Program-made: the position numbers and the translations under genes
Shown: piece after piece, positions 33,833-43,076 of the stretch
How the letters are laid out: each line of letters opens with the position of its first letter
Numbering within the stretch: position 1 is the first letter of the stretch
Assembly: GCF_900130035.1 (NCBI RefSeq)
Contig: NZ_FQXQ01000005.1
Span: 110,726 to 174,725, forward strand
Source: Wenyingzhuangia marina
GTDB lineage: Bacteria; Bacteroidota; Bacteroidia; Flavobacteriales; Flavobacteriaceae
Length of the DNA stretch: 64,000 bases
Reading direction: 5' to 3'
The notes under the pieces: generated by a model
The model's database searches: none
Told to the model about the DNA's origin: nothing
What the model saw: only the letters and a program-made list of their open reading frames with translations

Positions 33833-34696
33833 TTAAGCAATGTTGTTTAATCTTTCGGTATCTTTTTTGGCTTTCTGATATTTCCAATTCATCCACTTTT
33901 CACCTAATGTTTTTCTCATCAAATTTTCAACATTACGCATCACCACAATGTTGTAAACCGCTTTGGCTACATTTGATGGTTTTTTAGCAATGGTTCTTAA
34001 ACTCATAGAAAATCCTGGAGTAATATATTTCATGTAGTGCCAATATCCTTCAGGAATGTATAACATGTCTCCATGTTCTAAATTGGCAATGTATCCCGAT
34101 GCATTTTTTAAAGCAGGAAATTTTTCAAGATCAGGGTTAGAAAAATCAATTTCTCTCAGTGTCATTAAAGAGTTAGGGACTTTGTACATGTATTTGTTTT
34201 GTTGTTGATCAAACAAAATACATTGTTTTTTTCCTTCAAAATGAAAGTGAAAAATATTAGCTAAATCAATATCATAATGCATAAAAGTGTAAGAATCATA
34301 TCCACCAAAAAATAAGGTGGGTAAACTTTTAATAAAAGTTAATCCTACATCAGGATATTTAAAATCATCTTGTAATACAGGAATTTCTTTTAAAATATTC
34401 CATAAAAAAATTCTAAACTTAGTAGGTTCTTTTTTTAGCAAATCAACATAGTCACTCATTTTCATTTTTGAATGGGGGCTGTTAAATTTTGCTTTTGGGT
34501 CTACGGGTCTATCATCGTACAAAGGAACTATTTTATCTCCAGCAATTTCTTTCATATAGGCCAAAGACCATTTGTTAAATGCAGGCCAATCTTTAGAGTA
34601 GTTTTTTACAATTACAGGTTTTTGGGGTTTAAAATAGTTTTGTATAAACTCTTCTTTGCTCATTTCTGAGAGTACGTCTATTTCTTCTAATTTCAT
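33833..34696 (-). CDS. Cupin-like (JmjC/FIH type) dioxygenase-like protein
   Basis: A 287-residue protein of the cupin_8/JmjC-like family of 2-oxoglutarate- and iron-dependent oxygenases. The likely metal ligands are H and D in FMHYDIDLAN and the distal H in PEGYWHYMKY, with the cosubstrate region around GKKQCILFDQ. Many relatives hydroxylate proteins or small molecules, but the substrate is unknown here. There is no signal peptide. The C-terminal 60 residues are a helical, basic tail. Confidence 0.82.
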   Translation of the reverse strand: MKLEEIDVLSEMSKEEFIQNYFKPQKPVIVKNYSKDWPAFNKWSLAYMKEIAGDKIVPLYDDRPVDPKAKFNSPHSKMKMSDYVDLLKKEPTKFRIFLWNILKEIPVLQDDFKYPDVGLTFIKSLPTLFFGGYDSYTFMHYDIDLANIFHFHFEGKKQCILFDQQQNKYMYKVPNSLMTLREIDFSNPDLEKFPALKNASGYIANLEHGDMLYIPEGYWHYMKYITPGFSMSLRTIAKKPSNVAKAVYNIVVMRNVENLMRKTLGEKWMNWKYQKAKKDTERLNNIA

Positions 34697-34760
34697 GAAC
34701 CTATTATAAAATTTATATCATAAAAATACAACAATATATGTACCACTGTTGTTCAAAATT

Positions 34761-35717
34761 TTAATTTAAGAATTTTTCGGGGATGGGAGCTTCAATCGCA
34801 AAGCTCTTGTTATTGTGATAAAATTTTAGTTTCCAAGCATGTAGAAACAAACAATCACTAGTATATGTTAGGGGATTTTTTTTAAAATAATTAATGTCTT
34901 TGTAACCATGATCTCCAACAATAGGATGATTTAAGGAAGCCAGGTGTAATCTAATTTGATTTGTCCTTCCGGTGTGTGGTTTAACTTCTAGCAGAGTAGT
35001 GTTGTTAGAGGGGAATCTTTCTAATACTTTAAATTCTGTGTAGGCATCAATACCATCATCATTACTTTCTCTTCCACCCCCAGCAGTTTTTTGGATTCCT
35101 ATTTTTGTATTTGTATTAAAATAATCTTCGGTAGCAATACCTTCTACCATAGCCAAATATGTTTTTTGGGTTGATTTGCTCTCAAACTGTTCTCCAATAC
35201 TTTTTACAATTTTTTTATTTCTAGCTAAAATGACAATTCCTGTAGTATTGGCGTCTAATCGATGAATGATTTTTAAATCTTCTTCTGGAAAAGCTAGTTT
35301 TAAGATCTCGGTTAAAGAATTTTTGTTAAAACGTCCACTAGGGTGCATGGGAAGAGGAGCGGGTTTGTTGATAATGATGATATCTTCATCGCTAAACAAT
35401 AATTCAATTTTAGTATTTACCCAAGGTTCTACTTTAGGTTCTGAGGTATGTTGAGTAATGTCTCCTCCTTTTACAATGGTGTTTTCTGTAGCAGGTTTTC
35501 CGTTAATAAATAAGGTTTGGTTTTTAATTTTTGTGATCCAAATTTCTCGATTAGAACGAGGTACTAGTTCAAGAAAAAAATCAATAATGTTGAGTCCTTC
35601 ATATTTTTTTTTAACAGGAAGTTTGTATTGCGTTGCATAGGCAATGCTTCCCGGAAGCGGTTCTGTAACTGCTTTTATTTGTTGATTAAAATAAAAGATA
35701 GAAATCACATTTGTCAT
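34761..35717 (-). CDS. RluA-family pseudouridine synthase
   Basis: A 318-residue RNA pseudouridine synthase. The catalytic motif HRLDANTTGIVILARN contains the essential aspartate; KPHTGRTNQIRLHLASLNHPIVGD is the second conserved block. An N-terminal region of about 85 residues resembles an S4-like RNA-binding domain (IWITKIKNQTLFINGKPA). The target uridine in rRNA or tRNA cannot be assigned. A -7 promoter box ends only four bases before the ATG, so the mRNA may lack a leader. Confidence 0.9.
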   Translation of the reverse strand: MTNVISIFYFNQQIKAVTEPLPGSIAYATQYKLPVKKKYEGLNIIDFFLELVPRSNREIWITKIKNQTLFINGKPATENTIVKGGDITQHTSEPKVEPWVNTKIELLFSDEDIIIINKPAPLPMHPSGRFNKNSLTEILKLAFPEEDLKIIHRLDANTTGIVILARNKKIVKSIGEQFESKSTQKTYLAMVEGIATEDYFNTNTKIGIQKTAGGGRESNDDGIDAYTEFKVLERFPSNNTTLLEVKPHTGRTNQIRLHLASLNHPIVGDHGYKDINYFKKNPLTYTSDCLFLHAWKLKFYHNNKSFAIEAPIPEKFLN

Positions 35718-35721
35718 AACG

Positions 35722-35729
35722 CAAAAGTA
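35722..35729 (-). promoter_or_regulatory. Candidate -7 box (TACTTTTG) abutting the RluA-type gene
   Basis: An exact TAnnTTTG match on the - strand with only four bases to the start codon, so transcription would begin at or near the ATG. No -33 box is recognised. Confidence 0.45.
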
Positions 35730-35730
35730 A

Positions 35731-35770
35731 TAAAAACAAAAAGCTCGTAGAGGTATATTTCTACGAGCTT
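35731..35770 (-). terminator. Intrinsic terminator after the PhnA gene
   Basis: AGCTCGTAGA (35742-35751) and TCTACGAGCT (35760-35769) pair around eight bases. On the - strand the hairpin is followed by TTTTTGTTTT, as expected for the end of the PhnA gene. Confidence 0.9.
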
Positions 35771-35792
35771 TTAGGTTTAAATATTGTTCTAT

Positions 35793-36392
35793 TTATGATT
35801 GTTGAGGAGCATTTGCTTTTTTAACAAATTTGGTTAAAATAACAATGTGTGTTCCTTCAACACGTCCTTCAATATGTTCTGCATTGTCGTGAACTAAAGA
35901 AATGTTTCTTACAGCAGTTCCTCTTTTAGCAGTAAAGTTACCGCCACCTTTCACGTCTAAATCTTTAATTAAAGTAATGGTGTCTCCATTTTCTAAAATG
36001 GCTCCATTTGAATCTCTGTGAATAATTTTTTCATCCTCACTTAAATGATCTCCAGTAGCTTCGGCAAAACGTAAATCTGTGTCTTCAAAATACATCATGT
36101 CAATCAAGTCTTGCGGCCAACCTTCAGCTTTTAATCTATGTAACATTCTCCAAGCAGTAATTTGAACAGCTTTGTGTTCGCTCCACATAGAATCGTTTAG
36201 ACATCTCCAGTGGTTTGCATCCATTTTTTCTGGATTCTCAATTTGATCTTTACAAGTATCGCAAACTAATATGTTGGTGTCTAAAGTATCAATCAAGCTA
36301 GGTTTTAACCTAAGATCGTTTAAGTTTCCTGTGGCGGTACACAACTCACACTGATTACCACTTCTTTTTTCTAATTCTTCTCTAATATTCAT
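35793..36392 (-). CDS. PhnA/YjdM domain protein with zinc-ribbon motifs
   Basis: A 199-residue protein. Near the N-terminus two CxxC pairs (NQCELCTA and LVCDTCKDQ) can form a zinc ribbon. The C-terminal 70 residues (DSNGAILENGDTITLIKDLDV and onward) are the conserved PhnA/YjdM beta-barrel. Despite the name, relatives are not proven to act on phosphonates, and no phn genes are near. It starts 46 bases after rlmB on the same strand and ends at a terminator. Confidence 0.88.
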   Translation of the reverse strand: MNIREELEKRSGNQCELCTATGNLNDLRLKPSLIDTLDTNILVCDTCKDQIENPEKMDANHWRCLNDSMWSEHKAVQITAWRMLHRLKAEGWPQDLIDMMYFEDTDLRFAEATGDHLSEDEKIIHRDSNGAILENGDTITLIKDLDVKGGGNFTAKRGTAVRNISLVHDNAEHIEGRVEGTHIVILTKFVKKANAPQQS

Positions 36393-36438
36393 TATAATGC
36401 TAATTCTTTCAGTTGTTTAACTGAGGATTTGTTTTATG

Positions 36439-37185
36439 CTAATTGTTCATTCTTTGTCTTACGGCTTCGTATAAAAAGGCACCACAAGCAACAGATACAT
36501 TTAAAGAACCAATTTTTCCTAATAAAGGAAGTTTAACTTTTACATCGGCAATTTTAAGAATAGAAGGGTTGATTCCTCTATCTTCAGAACCCATTACAAT
36601 AGCGGTAGGTTTCGTAAAATCAGCATCGTATACTGTTTCTTCTGTTTTTTCTGTAGCACATACAATTTGAATGTCAGCAGCTTGTAGCATAAAAATAGCA
36701 TCTTTAATATGATCTACTTTACAGATAGGCACATTAAAAGCAGCTCCAGCTGAAGTCTTTACGGTTTCACCGTTAATTGGTGCGTTTCCTGTTTTAGGGA
36801 TGATGACTCCGTGAGCCCCAGTACATTCTGCAGTACGAATAATAGCACCAAAATTTCTTACATCAGATAACTGATCTAATAGAATAAATAAAGGTGTTTC
36901 TCCTTTTTCAATAGTACTGGTAATTAAACTGTCTAAATCATAAAAAGAAATAGGAGCAATTAAAGCAGCGGCTCCTTGGTGATTATTGTCTCTAGACATT
37001 CTGTCCAATTTTTCAACAGGTACTATGCTAGAAGTAATATTGTTGTTTTTTATCAATTGTTTTAACTCGGTCATTAAAGCACCGTTTACATCCTTTTGTA
37101 AAAAAACTTTGTCGATAGAGTTTCCAGCGTTAATTGCTTCAATTATCGCTCGGATACCGAATATTTTTGATGATTGTTTTTCCAT
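36439..37185 (-). CDS. rlmB: 23S rRNA (guanosine-2'-O)-methyltransferase RlmB
   Basis: A 248-residue SPOUT-family 2'-O-methyltransferase, expected to modify G2251 in the peptidyl-transferase loop. An N-terminal substrate-binding domain (FGIRAIIEAINAG onward) precedes the knotted SAM-binding domain, with LLDQLSDVRNFGAIIRTAEC, MGSEDRGI and KLPLLGKIGSLNVSVACG. A -7 box ends four bases before the start, suggesting a leaderless or very short-leader message. Confidence 0.92.
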   Translation of the reverse strand: MEKQSSKIFGIRAIIEAINAGNSIDKVFLQKDVNGALMTELKQLIKNNNITSSIVPVEKLDRMSRDNNHQGAAALIAPISFYDLDSLITSTIEKGETPLFILLDQLSDVRNFGAIIRTAECTGAHGVIIPKTGNAPINGETVKTSAGAAFNVPICKVDHIKDAIFMLQAADIQIVCATEKTEETVYDADFTKPTAIVMGSEDRGINPSILKIADVKVKLPLLGKIGSLNVSVACGAFLYEAVRQRMNN

Positions 37186-37189
37186 GCTG

Positions 37190-37197
37190 CAAATGTA
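37190..37197 (-). promoter_or_regulatory. Candidate -7 box (TACATTTG) abutting rlmB
   Basis: An exact TAnnTTTG match on the - strand, with four bases to the ATG. The usual 5-7 base distance to the transcription start would place it at the start codon. No -33 box is recognised. Confidence 0.45.
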
Positions 37198-37284
37198 ATG
37201 TTTTGATTTTAAGAATTAGTAATTAGAAATTAAGAAACAAAAAATCAATAATCAATATTTTTGTTGAGTTTAGAATTTGTTTTT

Positions 37285-37431
37285 TTGCTCATTGCTCATT
37301 GCTCATTGCTCATTGCTCATTGCTCATTGCTCATTGCTCATTGCTCATTGCTCATTGCTCATTGCTCATTGCTCATTGCTCATTGCTCATTGCTCATTGC
37401 TCATTGCTTATTGCTCATTGCTCATTGCTCA
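37285..37431. repeat. Heptamer tandem array, 21 copies of TTGCTCA
   Basis: 147 bases made of 21 uninterrupted 7-base units. All are TTGCTCA except unit 18 (37404-37410), which is TTGCTTA. The array ends two bases from the stop codon of the BamA-like gene and lies upstream of rlmB, both on the - strand. Copy number is likely to vary between strains. It occupies most of the 248-base gap. Confidence 0.98.
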
Positions 37432-37433
37432 TT

Positions 37434-39035
37434 TTAAAATATAGTCACAAAATTAATGTGAAACAATCCACTGTTTAAATTAAAACTAGTGTCTTGGTTT
37501 TTTCCAACAGCGTAACTAATTTTTAACAATCCTGACGGAATTCCCATAGTGTATCCCAAACCAAAGCTTAAAAGATTATTTTCTTGGGTAATGTTTTTAA
37601 AATAACCAACGTCGCTAAATCCATAAATATAGCTAGCCAGGTTGGTAAAGTATCTATATTCAATATTTGCATAATTGTATAAATGGGCAACAATATTTTG
37701 TTCTAAAAAGCCACGCATGGTGGTAGCTCCACCGGTTCTGTATAATTCGTTAATGTTTTTATTAGGAGATCGTAAGTAGGCATTTCTGTTCTCTATAAAA
37801 ACATGGTTGATAGGATTGATTTCTATAGTATATATGATATCACTTTTAAAGGTTTGTTGTTGTGTATTGGCAGTCGGATTTTTTTTGGTTCCTAAGCCAA
37901 TATCAAACTTTACTCTGTTTTTAGGAATTCCAAAACGATTTAATTCATTGTAAGTATATTGAATTCCAAAGATGTTTTTGGTGTATTCAATAATATTAGC
38001 GTTAGAGGTGTTTAGTGCAGAGGAACTTTCTGTATGATAATAAGTATTGATTAAATGTTTGTAATGAGGTCTGTATCCAAGACTAAATTCGTGTTGCGTG
38101 TTTACAAAAGTACTGTCTCGTCTAAAAATGTTTAAATGATAAGCCGCATTTATGGGGCTATTAAAAATATAAGGATTGTCAATATTTAAATCTATCTCTT
38201 GCTGATCATTTCCGGTGTTGTTCCATTTAAAAGCAAAAGTTTCTCCTTTGTGTAACGTATTGGTTAATGAAATATCTACATAACCATTAAATCTAATTTT
38301 GTTTTCTCTTGCTTTATTACTGAATCCAAGCAAGGCATCAAGTTTGTTTGCTTTTACTCTATCTAAATATAAATATAAGTGTGTGGAGTCTTTGGTAAAA
38401 AGCACCGCTGGTTTTTTTATGTTTTTTACAAAAGTTAGTTGATTGATTTTTTTCTCCGTTATGTTTAAAAGTTCCTTGCTAAATGGTCTTTTAGTAGCGA
38501 TGTAGTGTTTTAAGAATTTTTTAGGGAATCTTTCATATCCTTTAATAACTGTTTTGTCAATAAATCTCTTATTAGATTGATTAATAAATAAGTCGCAAAA
38601 CAAGGTGTCGTTTCTTAATGTGTGATTAATCAGTTTTATTTCTGTAAAGTTTTTACCTTTTTGATCAAAATCACTATTTATTTTTCGAATCCATTTTTGA
38701 GTGTCAATGGGGCTTATATATATAGTCTCTTTTTTTGATTTAAATATTTGTTGAATATTTTCCGGAATCTGCTGTATTCCTATAATAGATGTTTTTTTAC
38801 CTAAATCAATTAAATAAGTTTCTGTGCTGTCTTTTTTGATGGGGGTGATGTTAAAAAAATAATATCCTTCATTGTTTAGTTTTTTTTCTAATACATCAAA
38901 ATCATGAATATCATTTATAGAAAAATTGCTTTGCAAACTATCTTTAAGAATAAAAGAAGGTATGTTTTTTTGTGCCCAAGTAAAGTTTATTACTAAAAGA
39001 GCTTGTATGAAAAATAAATAAGGATGCAATTTCAT
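37434..39035 (-). CDS. BamA/TamA-type outer-membrane protein
   Basis: I choose the ATG at 39035 (533 residues); the TTG nine bases upstream falls inside the promoter box. A signal peptide (about residues 1-21, ending WAQ) is followed by POTRA-like segments (for example VIKGYERFPKKFLKHYIATK) and a 16-strand-type barrel. The L6 hallmark is present as GGATTMRGF, with R441 in the RGF motif. It resembles small Omp85 proteins, with fewer POTRA repeats than BamA, and so is more likely a TamA-like or specialised translocase/insertase than the essential BamA. It stands alone next to the heptamer array. Confidence 0.8.
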   Translation of the reverse strand: MKLHPYLFFIQALLVINFTWAQKNIPSFILKDSLQSNFSINDIHDFDVLEKKLNNEGYYFFNITPIKKDSTETYLIDLGKKTSIIGIQQIPENIQQIFKSKKETIYISPIDTQKWIRKINSDFDQKGKNFTEIKLINHTLRNDTLFCDLFINQSNKRFIDKTVIKGYERFPKKFLKHYIATKRPFSKELLNITEKKINQLTFVKNIKKPAVLFTKDSTHLYLYLDRVKANKLDALLGFSNKARENKIRFNGYVDISLTNTLHKGETFAFKWNNTGNDQQEIDLNIDNPYIFNSPINAAYHLNIFRRDSTFVNTQHEFSLGYRPHYKHLINTYYHTESSSALNTSNANIIEYTKNIFGIQYTYNELNRFGIPKNRVKFDIGLGTKKNPTANTQQQTFKSDIIYTIEINPINHVFIENRNAYLRSPNKNINELYRTGGATTMRGFLEQNIVAHLYNYANIEYRYFTNLASYIYGFSDVGYFKNITQENNLLSFGLGYTMGIPSGLLKISYAVGKNQDTSFNLNSGLFHINFVTIF

Positions 39036-39041
39036 AAAAAT

Positions 39042-39049
39042 CAAAGCTA
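39042..39049 (-). promoter_or_regulatory. Candidate -7 box (TAGCTTTG) abutting the BamA-like gene
   Basis: An exact TAnnTTTG match on the - strand with six bases to the ATG at 39035, again implying a very short or absent leader. Confidence 0.45.
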
Positions 39050-39174
39050 ATAGATTTCTCTTTTAGGTAAAGTAAATAGTTTTAAGTTTTAAAGATAAAA
39101 TAAGAATTTAATCATAAGGGTATATATACTTCAAAATCAAAAAACAAGTATAAAATAAAATTAACTCATTGATA

Positions 39175-39205
39175 TTTGATTAATTAGAAAATATTTGTAC
39201 TTTTG
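39175..39205 (+). promoter_or_regulatory. Strong Bacteroidota-type promoter of the str operon
   Basis: TTTG (39175-39178) and TACTTTTG (39198-39205) match the -33 and -7 consensus with 19-base spacing. rpsL begins 57 bases downstream, leaving a leader of about 50 bases that contains CCCTTGAACAGATTTCAGGGG, a possible small hairpin (CCCTTGA with TTTCAGGG). Confidence 0.85.
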
Positions 39206-39262
39206 CAAACCCTTGAACAGATTTCAGGGGTAAATATTAAAACGTTATATATATATTAATTT

Positions 39263-39637
39263 ATGCCAACTATTCAACAATTAGTTAGAAAAGGAAGAGC
39301 CCAAGTTACTAAGAAGAGTAAATCGGCTGCTTTGAAGGCATGTCCACAACGTCGTGGAGTATGTACACGTGTTTATACTACAACACCTAAGAAACCTAAC
39401 TCAGCAATGCGTAAAGTAGCGCGTGTTAGATTAACAAACGGTAATGAGATAAACGCTTACATCCCAGGAGAAGGACATAACCTACAAGAGCACTCGATAG
39501 TATTAGTAAGGGGAGGAAGAGTAAAAGATTTACCAGGGGTAAAGTATCACGTAGTACGTGGAGCTTTAGATACTGCTGGTGTTGAGGGAAGAACTCAACG
39601 TAGATCTAAGTATGGAACAAAGCGTCCAAAAAAATAA
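39263..39637 (+). CDS. rpsL: 30S ribosomal protein S12
   Basis: 124 residues with the near-invariant [19 protein letters not shown] and [11 protein letters not shown] segments around the decoding-centre loops where streptomycin-resistance changes arise (K and [10 protein letters not shown]). First gene of the str operon, after a strong promoter; rpsG follows by 29 bases. Confidence 0.99.
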   Translation: MPTIQQLVRKGRAQVTKKSKSAALKACPQRRGVCTRVYTTTPKKPNSAMRKVARVRLTNGNEINAYIPGEGHNLQEHSIVLVRGGRVKDLPGVKYHVVRGALDTAGVEGRTQRRSKYGTKRPKK

Positions 39638-39666
39638 TCTATAATCTTTTAAATTCTTAAGAAAAC

Positions 39667-40146
39667 ATGAGAAAAAGGAGAGCAAAAAAGAGAATTCTTT
39701 TACCGGATCCAAAGTTTAACGACCAATTGGTAACACGTTTTGTGAATAACTTAATGTGGGATGGAAAGAAATCTACAGCGTTCAAGATTTTTTACGATGC
39801 ATTAGAGATTGTAGAAAATAAAAAAGGTGAAGACGAAGAAAAAACTTCATTAGAAATATGGAAAGATGCATTATCTAACGTAATGCCTCAAGTAGAAGTA
39901 CGTAGCCGTCGTGTTGGTGGTGCTACTTTTCAAATTCCAATGCCAATTAGACCAGACCGTAAGGTTTCTATGGCAATGAAATGGTTAATTTCTTACTCTA
40001 GAAAGAGAAATGAAAAGACTATGGCTCAAAAATTGGCTGCAGAAGTATTAGCTGCTGCAAAAGAAGAAGGAGCTGCTGTTAAAAAGAGAGTGGATGTTCA
40101 CAAGATGGCTGAAGCTAACAAAGCATTTTCACATTTTAGATTTTAA
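39667..40146 (+). CDS. rpsG: 30S ribosomal protein S7
   Basis: 159 residues, beginning [17 protein letters not shown] and containing the conserved [15 protein letters not shown] and [15 protein letters not shown] segments. S7 nucleates assembly of the 30S head and in enterobacteria represses its own operon. fusA follows by five bases. Confidence 0.99.
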   Translation: MRKRRAKKRILLPDPKFNDQLVTRFVNNLMWDGKKSTAFKIFYDALEIVENKKGEDEEKTSLEIWKDALSNVMPQVEVRSRRVGGATFQIPMPIRPDRKVSMAMKWLISYSRKRNEKTMAQKLAAEVLAAAKEEGAAVKKRVDVHKMAEANKAFSHFRF

Positions 40147-40151
40147 TAGAA

Positions 40152-42272
40152 ATGGCTAGAGATTTAAAACTTACAAGAAATATTGGTATTGCTGCGCATA
40201 TTGATGCAGGGAAAACTACTACTACAGAACGTATATTGTACTACACAGGAGTTTCTCATAAAATTGGAGAGGTTCACGATGGTGCTGCAACTATGGACTG
40301 GATGGAGCAAGAGCAAGAAAGAGGTATTACAATTACTTCTGCTGCAACTACTTGTGAATGGCAGTTCCCTATGGAAAATGCAAAAGTACTTCCAGAAACT
40401 CAAGGATACCACTTTAACATTATTGATACTCCAGGGCACGTTGATTTTACCGTTGAGGTAAACCGTTCTTTACGTGTATTAGATGGATTAGTATTCTTGT
40501 TTAGTGCAGTTGATGGTGTTGAGCCTCAGTCTGAAACTAACTGGAGATTAGCTGATAACTATAAAGTACCTCGTATTGGATTCGTAAACAAAATGGACCG
40601 TCAAGGATCTAACTTTGCAAACGTATGTAATCAGGTAAAAGAAATGTTAGGTTCAAATGCTGTTGAAATCGTATTACCAATTGGTGAAGAAAACGATTTT
40701 AGAGGTATTGTAGACTTAGTAAAAAACAGAGCTATTATTTGGCACGATGAAACTCAAGGGGCTACTTTTGATGAAATCGATATTCCAGAAGATTTAGTAG
40801 ATGAGGCTGCAGAGGCTCGTGCTAGATTGATTGAGGAAGTTGCTGGATATGATGAGAACTTGTTAGAGAAATTCATGGAAGATGAAGACTCTATTACTGA
40901 AGAGGAAGTACATGCTGCTTTAAGAGCTGCTGTGATGGATATGGCAATCATTCCTATGATTTGTGGTTCTTCATTCAAAAACAAAGGAGTTCAATTCTTA
41001 TTAGATGCTGTATGTAGATATTTACCATCTCCATTAGATAGAGATAATATCGTAGGTACACATCCTGATTCAGGAGAAGAAGTAACAAGAAAACCAGATG
41101 TTAAAGATAAGTTTGCTGCATTAGCATTTAAGATTGCTACAGATCCTTTCGTAGGGCGTTTGGCTTTCTTCCGTGCTTATTCAGGACGTTTAGATGCTGG
41201 TTCTTATATATTAAACAACCGTTCAGGTAAAAAAGAACGTATTTCTCGTATCTACCAAATGCACGCTAACAAACAAAACTCTATCGATTTTATCGAAGCT
41301 GGAGATATTGGAGCAGCAGTTGGATTTAAAGATATTAAGACTGGAGATACTATGTCTTCTTTAGATGGACCAATCGTATTAGAGAGTATGGATTTCCCTG
41401 CTCCGGTAATTGGTATTTCTATTGAGCCTAAAACAAAAGCTGACGTTGATAAAATGGGTATGGCTTTAGCAAAATTAGCTGAAGAAGATCCTACATTTAC
41501 TGTAAAAACAGATGAGGCTTCTGGTCAAACTGTAATTTCAGGAATGGGAGAATTACACTTAGAGGTGTTAGTAGACCGTTTAAAGCGTGAATTCAAAGTA
41601 GAGGTTAACCAAGGACAACCTCAAGTAGAGTACAAAGAAGCTGTAACTAAAACAACTGAACACAGAGAAGTTTATAAAAAGCAATCTGGAGGACGTGGTA
41701 AGTTTGGAGATATTGTATTTACAATGGGACCAGTTGATGAAGATTTTGGTGCAGGATTACAATTTGTAGATGAAATTAAAGGTGGACGTATTCCTAAGGA
41801 ATTTATCCCAGCTGTAGAAAAAGGATTTAAAGAGTCTATGCAAAATGGACCTTTGGCTGGATTCGTAATGGATTCTTTAAAAATTGTTTTAAAGGATGGA
41901 TCTTTCCATCCTGTGGATTCTGATGCTTTATCATTTGAATTGGCTGCTAAATTAGGATATAAAGCTGCTGCAAAAGCTGCTGGAGCAATTATCTTAGAGC
42001 CAATCATGAAAATGGATGTTATTACTCCAGAAGAAAACATGGGAGATATTGTTGGTGACTTAAACAGACGTAGAGGTCAAGTTAACGATATGAGTGATAG
42101 AGGAGGAGCAAAAGTTGTAAAAGCTGATGTGCCGTTATCAGAAATGTTTGGTTATGTAACTACATTACGTACGTTATCATCAGGTAGAGCAACTTCTACA
42201 ATGGAGTTCTCTCACTATGCACAAACACCTGCTAACGTTTCAGAAGAAGTAATTGCAGCATCTAAAGCTTAA
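40152..42272 (+). CDS. fusA: Translation elongation factor G
   Basis: EF-G drives ribosomal translocation by GTP hydrolysis. The 706-residue protein has all GTPase motifs ([13 protein letters not shown], the switch region with [25 protein letters not shown]) and the five-domain layout ending in the domain IV/V block with GEMFGY-like [12 protein letters not shown]. It lies between rpsG and rpsJ (17-base gap), as is usual in Bacteroidota. tuf is not in this operon. Confidence 0.98.
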   Translation: MARDLKLTRNIGIAAHIDAGKTTTTERILYYTGVSHKIGEVHDGAATMDWMEQEQERGITITSAATTCEWQFPMENAKVLPETQGYHFNIIDTPGHVDFTVEVNRSLRVLDGLVFLFSAVDGVEPQSETNWRLADNYKVPRIGFVNKMDRQGSNFANVCNQVKEMLGSNAVEIVLPIGEENDFRGIVDLVKNRAIIWHDETQGATFDEIDIPEDLVDEAAEARARLIEEVAGYDENLLEKFMEDEDSITEEEVHAALRAAVMDMAIIPMICGSSFKNKGVQFLLDAVCRYLPSPLDRDNIVGTHPDSGEEVTRKPDVKDKFAALAFKIATDPFVGRLAFFRAYSGRLDAGSYILNNRSGKKERISRIYQMHANKQNSIDFIEAGDIGAAVGFKDIKTGDTMSSLDGPIVLESMDFPAPVIGISIEPKTKADVDKMGMALAKLAEEDPTFTVKTDEASGQTVISGMGELHLEVLVDRLKREFKVEVNQGQPQVEYKEAVTKTTEHREVYKKQSGGRGKFGDIVFTMGPVDEDFGAGLQFVDEIKGGRIPKEFIPAVEKGFKESMQNGPLAGFVMDSLKIVLKDGSFHPVDSDALSFELAAKLGYKAAAKAAGAIILEPIMKMDVITPEENMGDIVGDLNRRRGQVNDMSDRGGAKVVKADVPLSEMFGYVTTLRTLSSGRATSTMEFSHYAQTPANVSEEVIAASKA

Positions 42273-42289
42273 TTTTAAAACATTAGAAA

Positions 42290-42595
42290 ATGAGTCAAAA
42301 AATCAGAATAAAATTAAAGTCTTACGATTACAACTTGGTAGATAAATCTGCTGAGAAGATCGTAAAGACGGTAAAGTCTACTGGAGCTGTTGTTAACGGA
42401 CCTATTCCTTTACCAACAAATAAAAAGATTTTTACTGTGTTACGTTCTCCACACGTAAACAAAAAATCTAGAGAGCAATTCCAATTGTCTTCTTATAAGA
42501 GGTTATTAGATATCTATAGTTCTTCATCTAAGACTATTGATGCTTTAATGAAATTAGAATTACCTTCTGGAGTAGAAGTAGAAATTAAAGTGTGA
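42290..42595 (+). CDS. rpsJ: 30S ribosomal protein S10
   Basis: 101 residues with the conserved [15 protein letters not shown] and [29 protein letters not shown] segments. S10 also acts with NusB in antitermination. Here it closes the str operon: a strong terminator follows, and the rest of the S10 operon has its own promoter. Confidence 0.99.
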   Translation: MSQKIRIKLKSYDYNLVDKSAEKIVKTVKSTGAVVNGPIPLPTNKKIFTVLRSPHVNKKSREQFQLSSYKRLLDIYSSSSKTIDALMKLELPSGVEVEIKV

Positions 42596-42625
42596 TAATA
42601 TTAATTATTACGAGATATTATAGAA

Positions 42626-42658
42626 AGAGCAGATTCATTTGAATCTGCTCTTTTTTTT
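42626..42658 (+). terminator. Intrinsic terminator after rpsJ
   Basis: AGAGCAGATTC (42626-42636) and GAATCTGCTCT (42641-42651) pair perfectly around a 4-base loop and run into eight T. It separates rpsJ from rplC. The next 250 bases (42659-42905) are AT-rich with no gene that I can support. Confidence 0.95.
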
Positions 42659-42906
42659 AATAGTAGACACCATCGGTGAAGTTTAATTGTCCTAAATATT
42701 CGTCTAGTTGTAGTTAAGATTCAATCCTGTAATAGTGATGTTATTGTTTAATAATATGAAGTTTGTAATAATTAAAAAAAGTATAGATTTTATTTATTAA
42801 ATATAAAAATATCGTGAATATTCTCTTAATGATATTATGATGTGGTTTTTTAACGTTTAGGTTTAAAATCTTTGCACTGTAAATTAGTAAGTTAAATAAT
42901 TATTAT

Positions 42907-43076
42907 TATCTTTGCAGTCCTTTTTCAGGGTACGTTTAGGTGTTGAGTATGAGGATTTTTACGTAAGAATGTAGGTTCTACAAGGGTAGTTGCTGAGTTT
43001 TGTGTAGTATTTTTAGCTCAAAATTGGGGTGTAGTCTAAGAAGGAAAAAAGTTTAATTAATAATTAATTTTAAATA
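42907..43076 (+). promoter_or_regulatory. Promoter and long leader of the rplC operon
   Basis: A perfect -7 box TATCTTTG lies at 42907-42914; a weaker AATCTTTG is at 42867-42874. The -33 position of the first reads TTAG. The start of rplC is 163 bases downstream, so the leader is about 155 bases, much longer than others here. It contains no open frame that I can support. A leader ahead of L3-L4 genes is a natural place for L4-type autoregulation; this is inference. Confidence 0.6.

Noticed and set aside
37285..37431. The heptamer array as a CRISPR or recombination site
   Set aside because: The units are 7 bases with no spacers, and no cas or recombinase genes are near.
39036..39044. TTG start for the BamA-like protein
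   Set aside because: The ATG three codons later directly begins the signal peptide, and the TTG lies within the -7 box.
42659..42905. Possible small gene in the rpsJ-rplC gap
   Set aside because: No open frame with a plausible start and protein-like composition was found; the stretch is AT-rich non-coding sequence.
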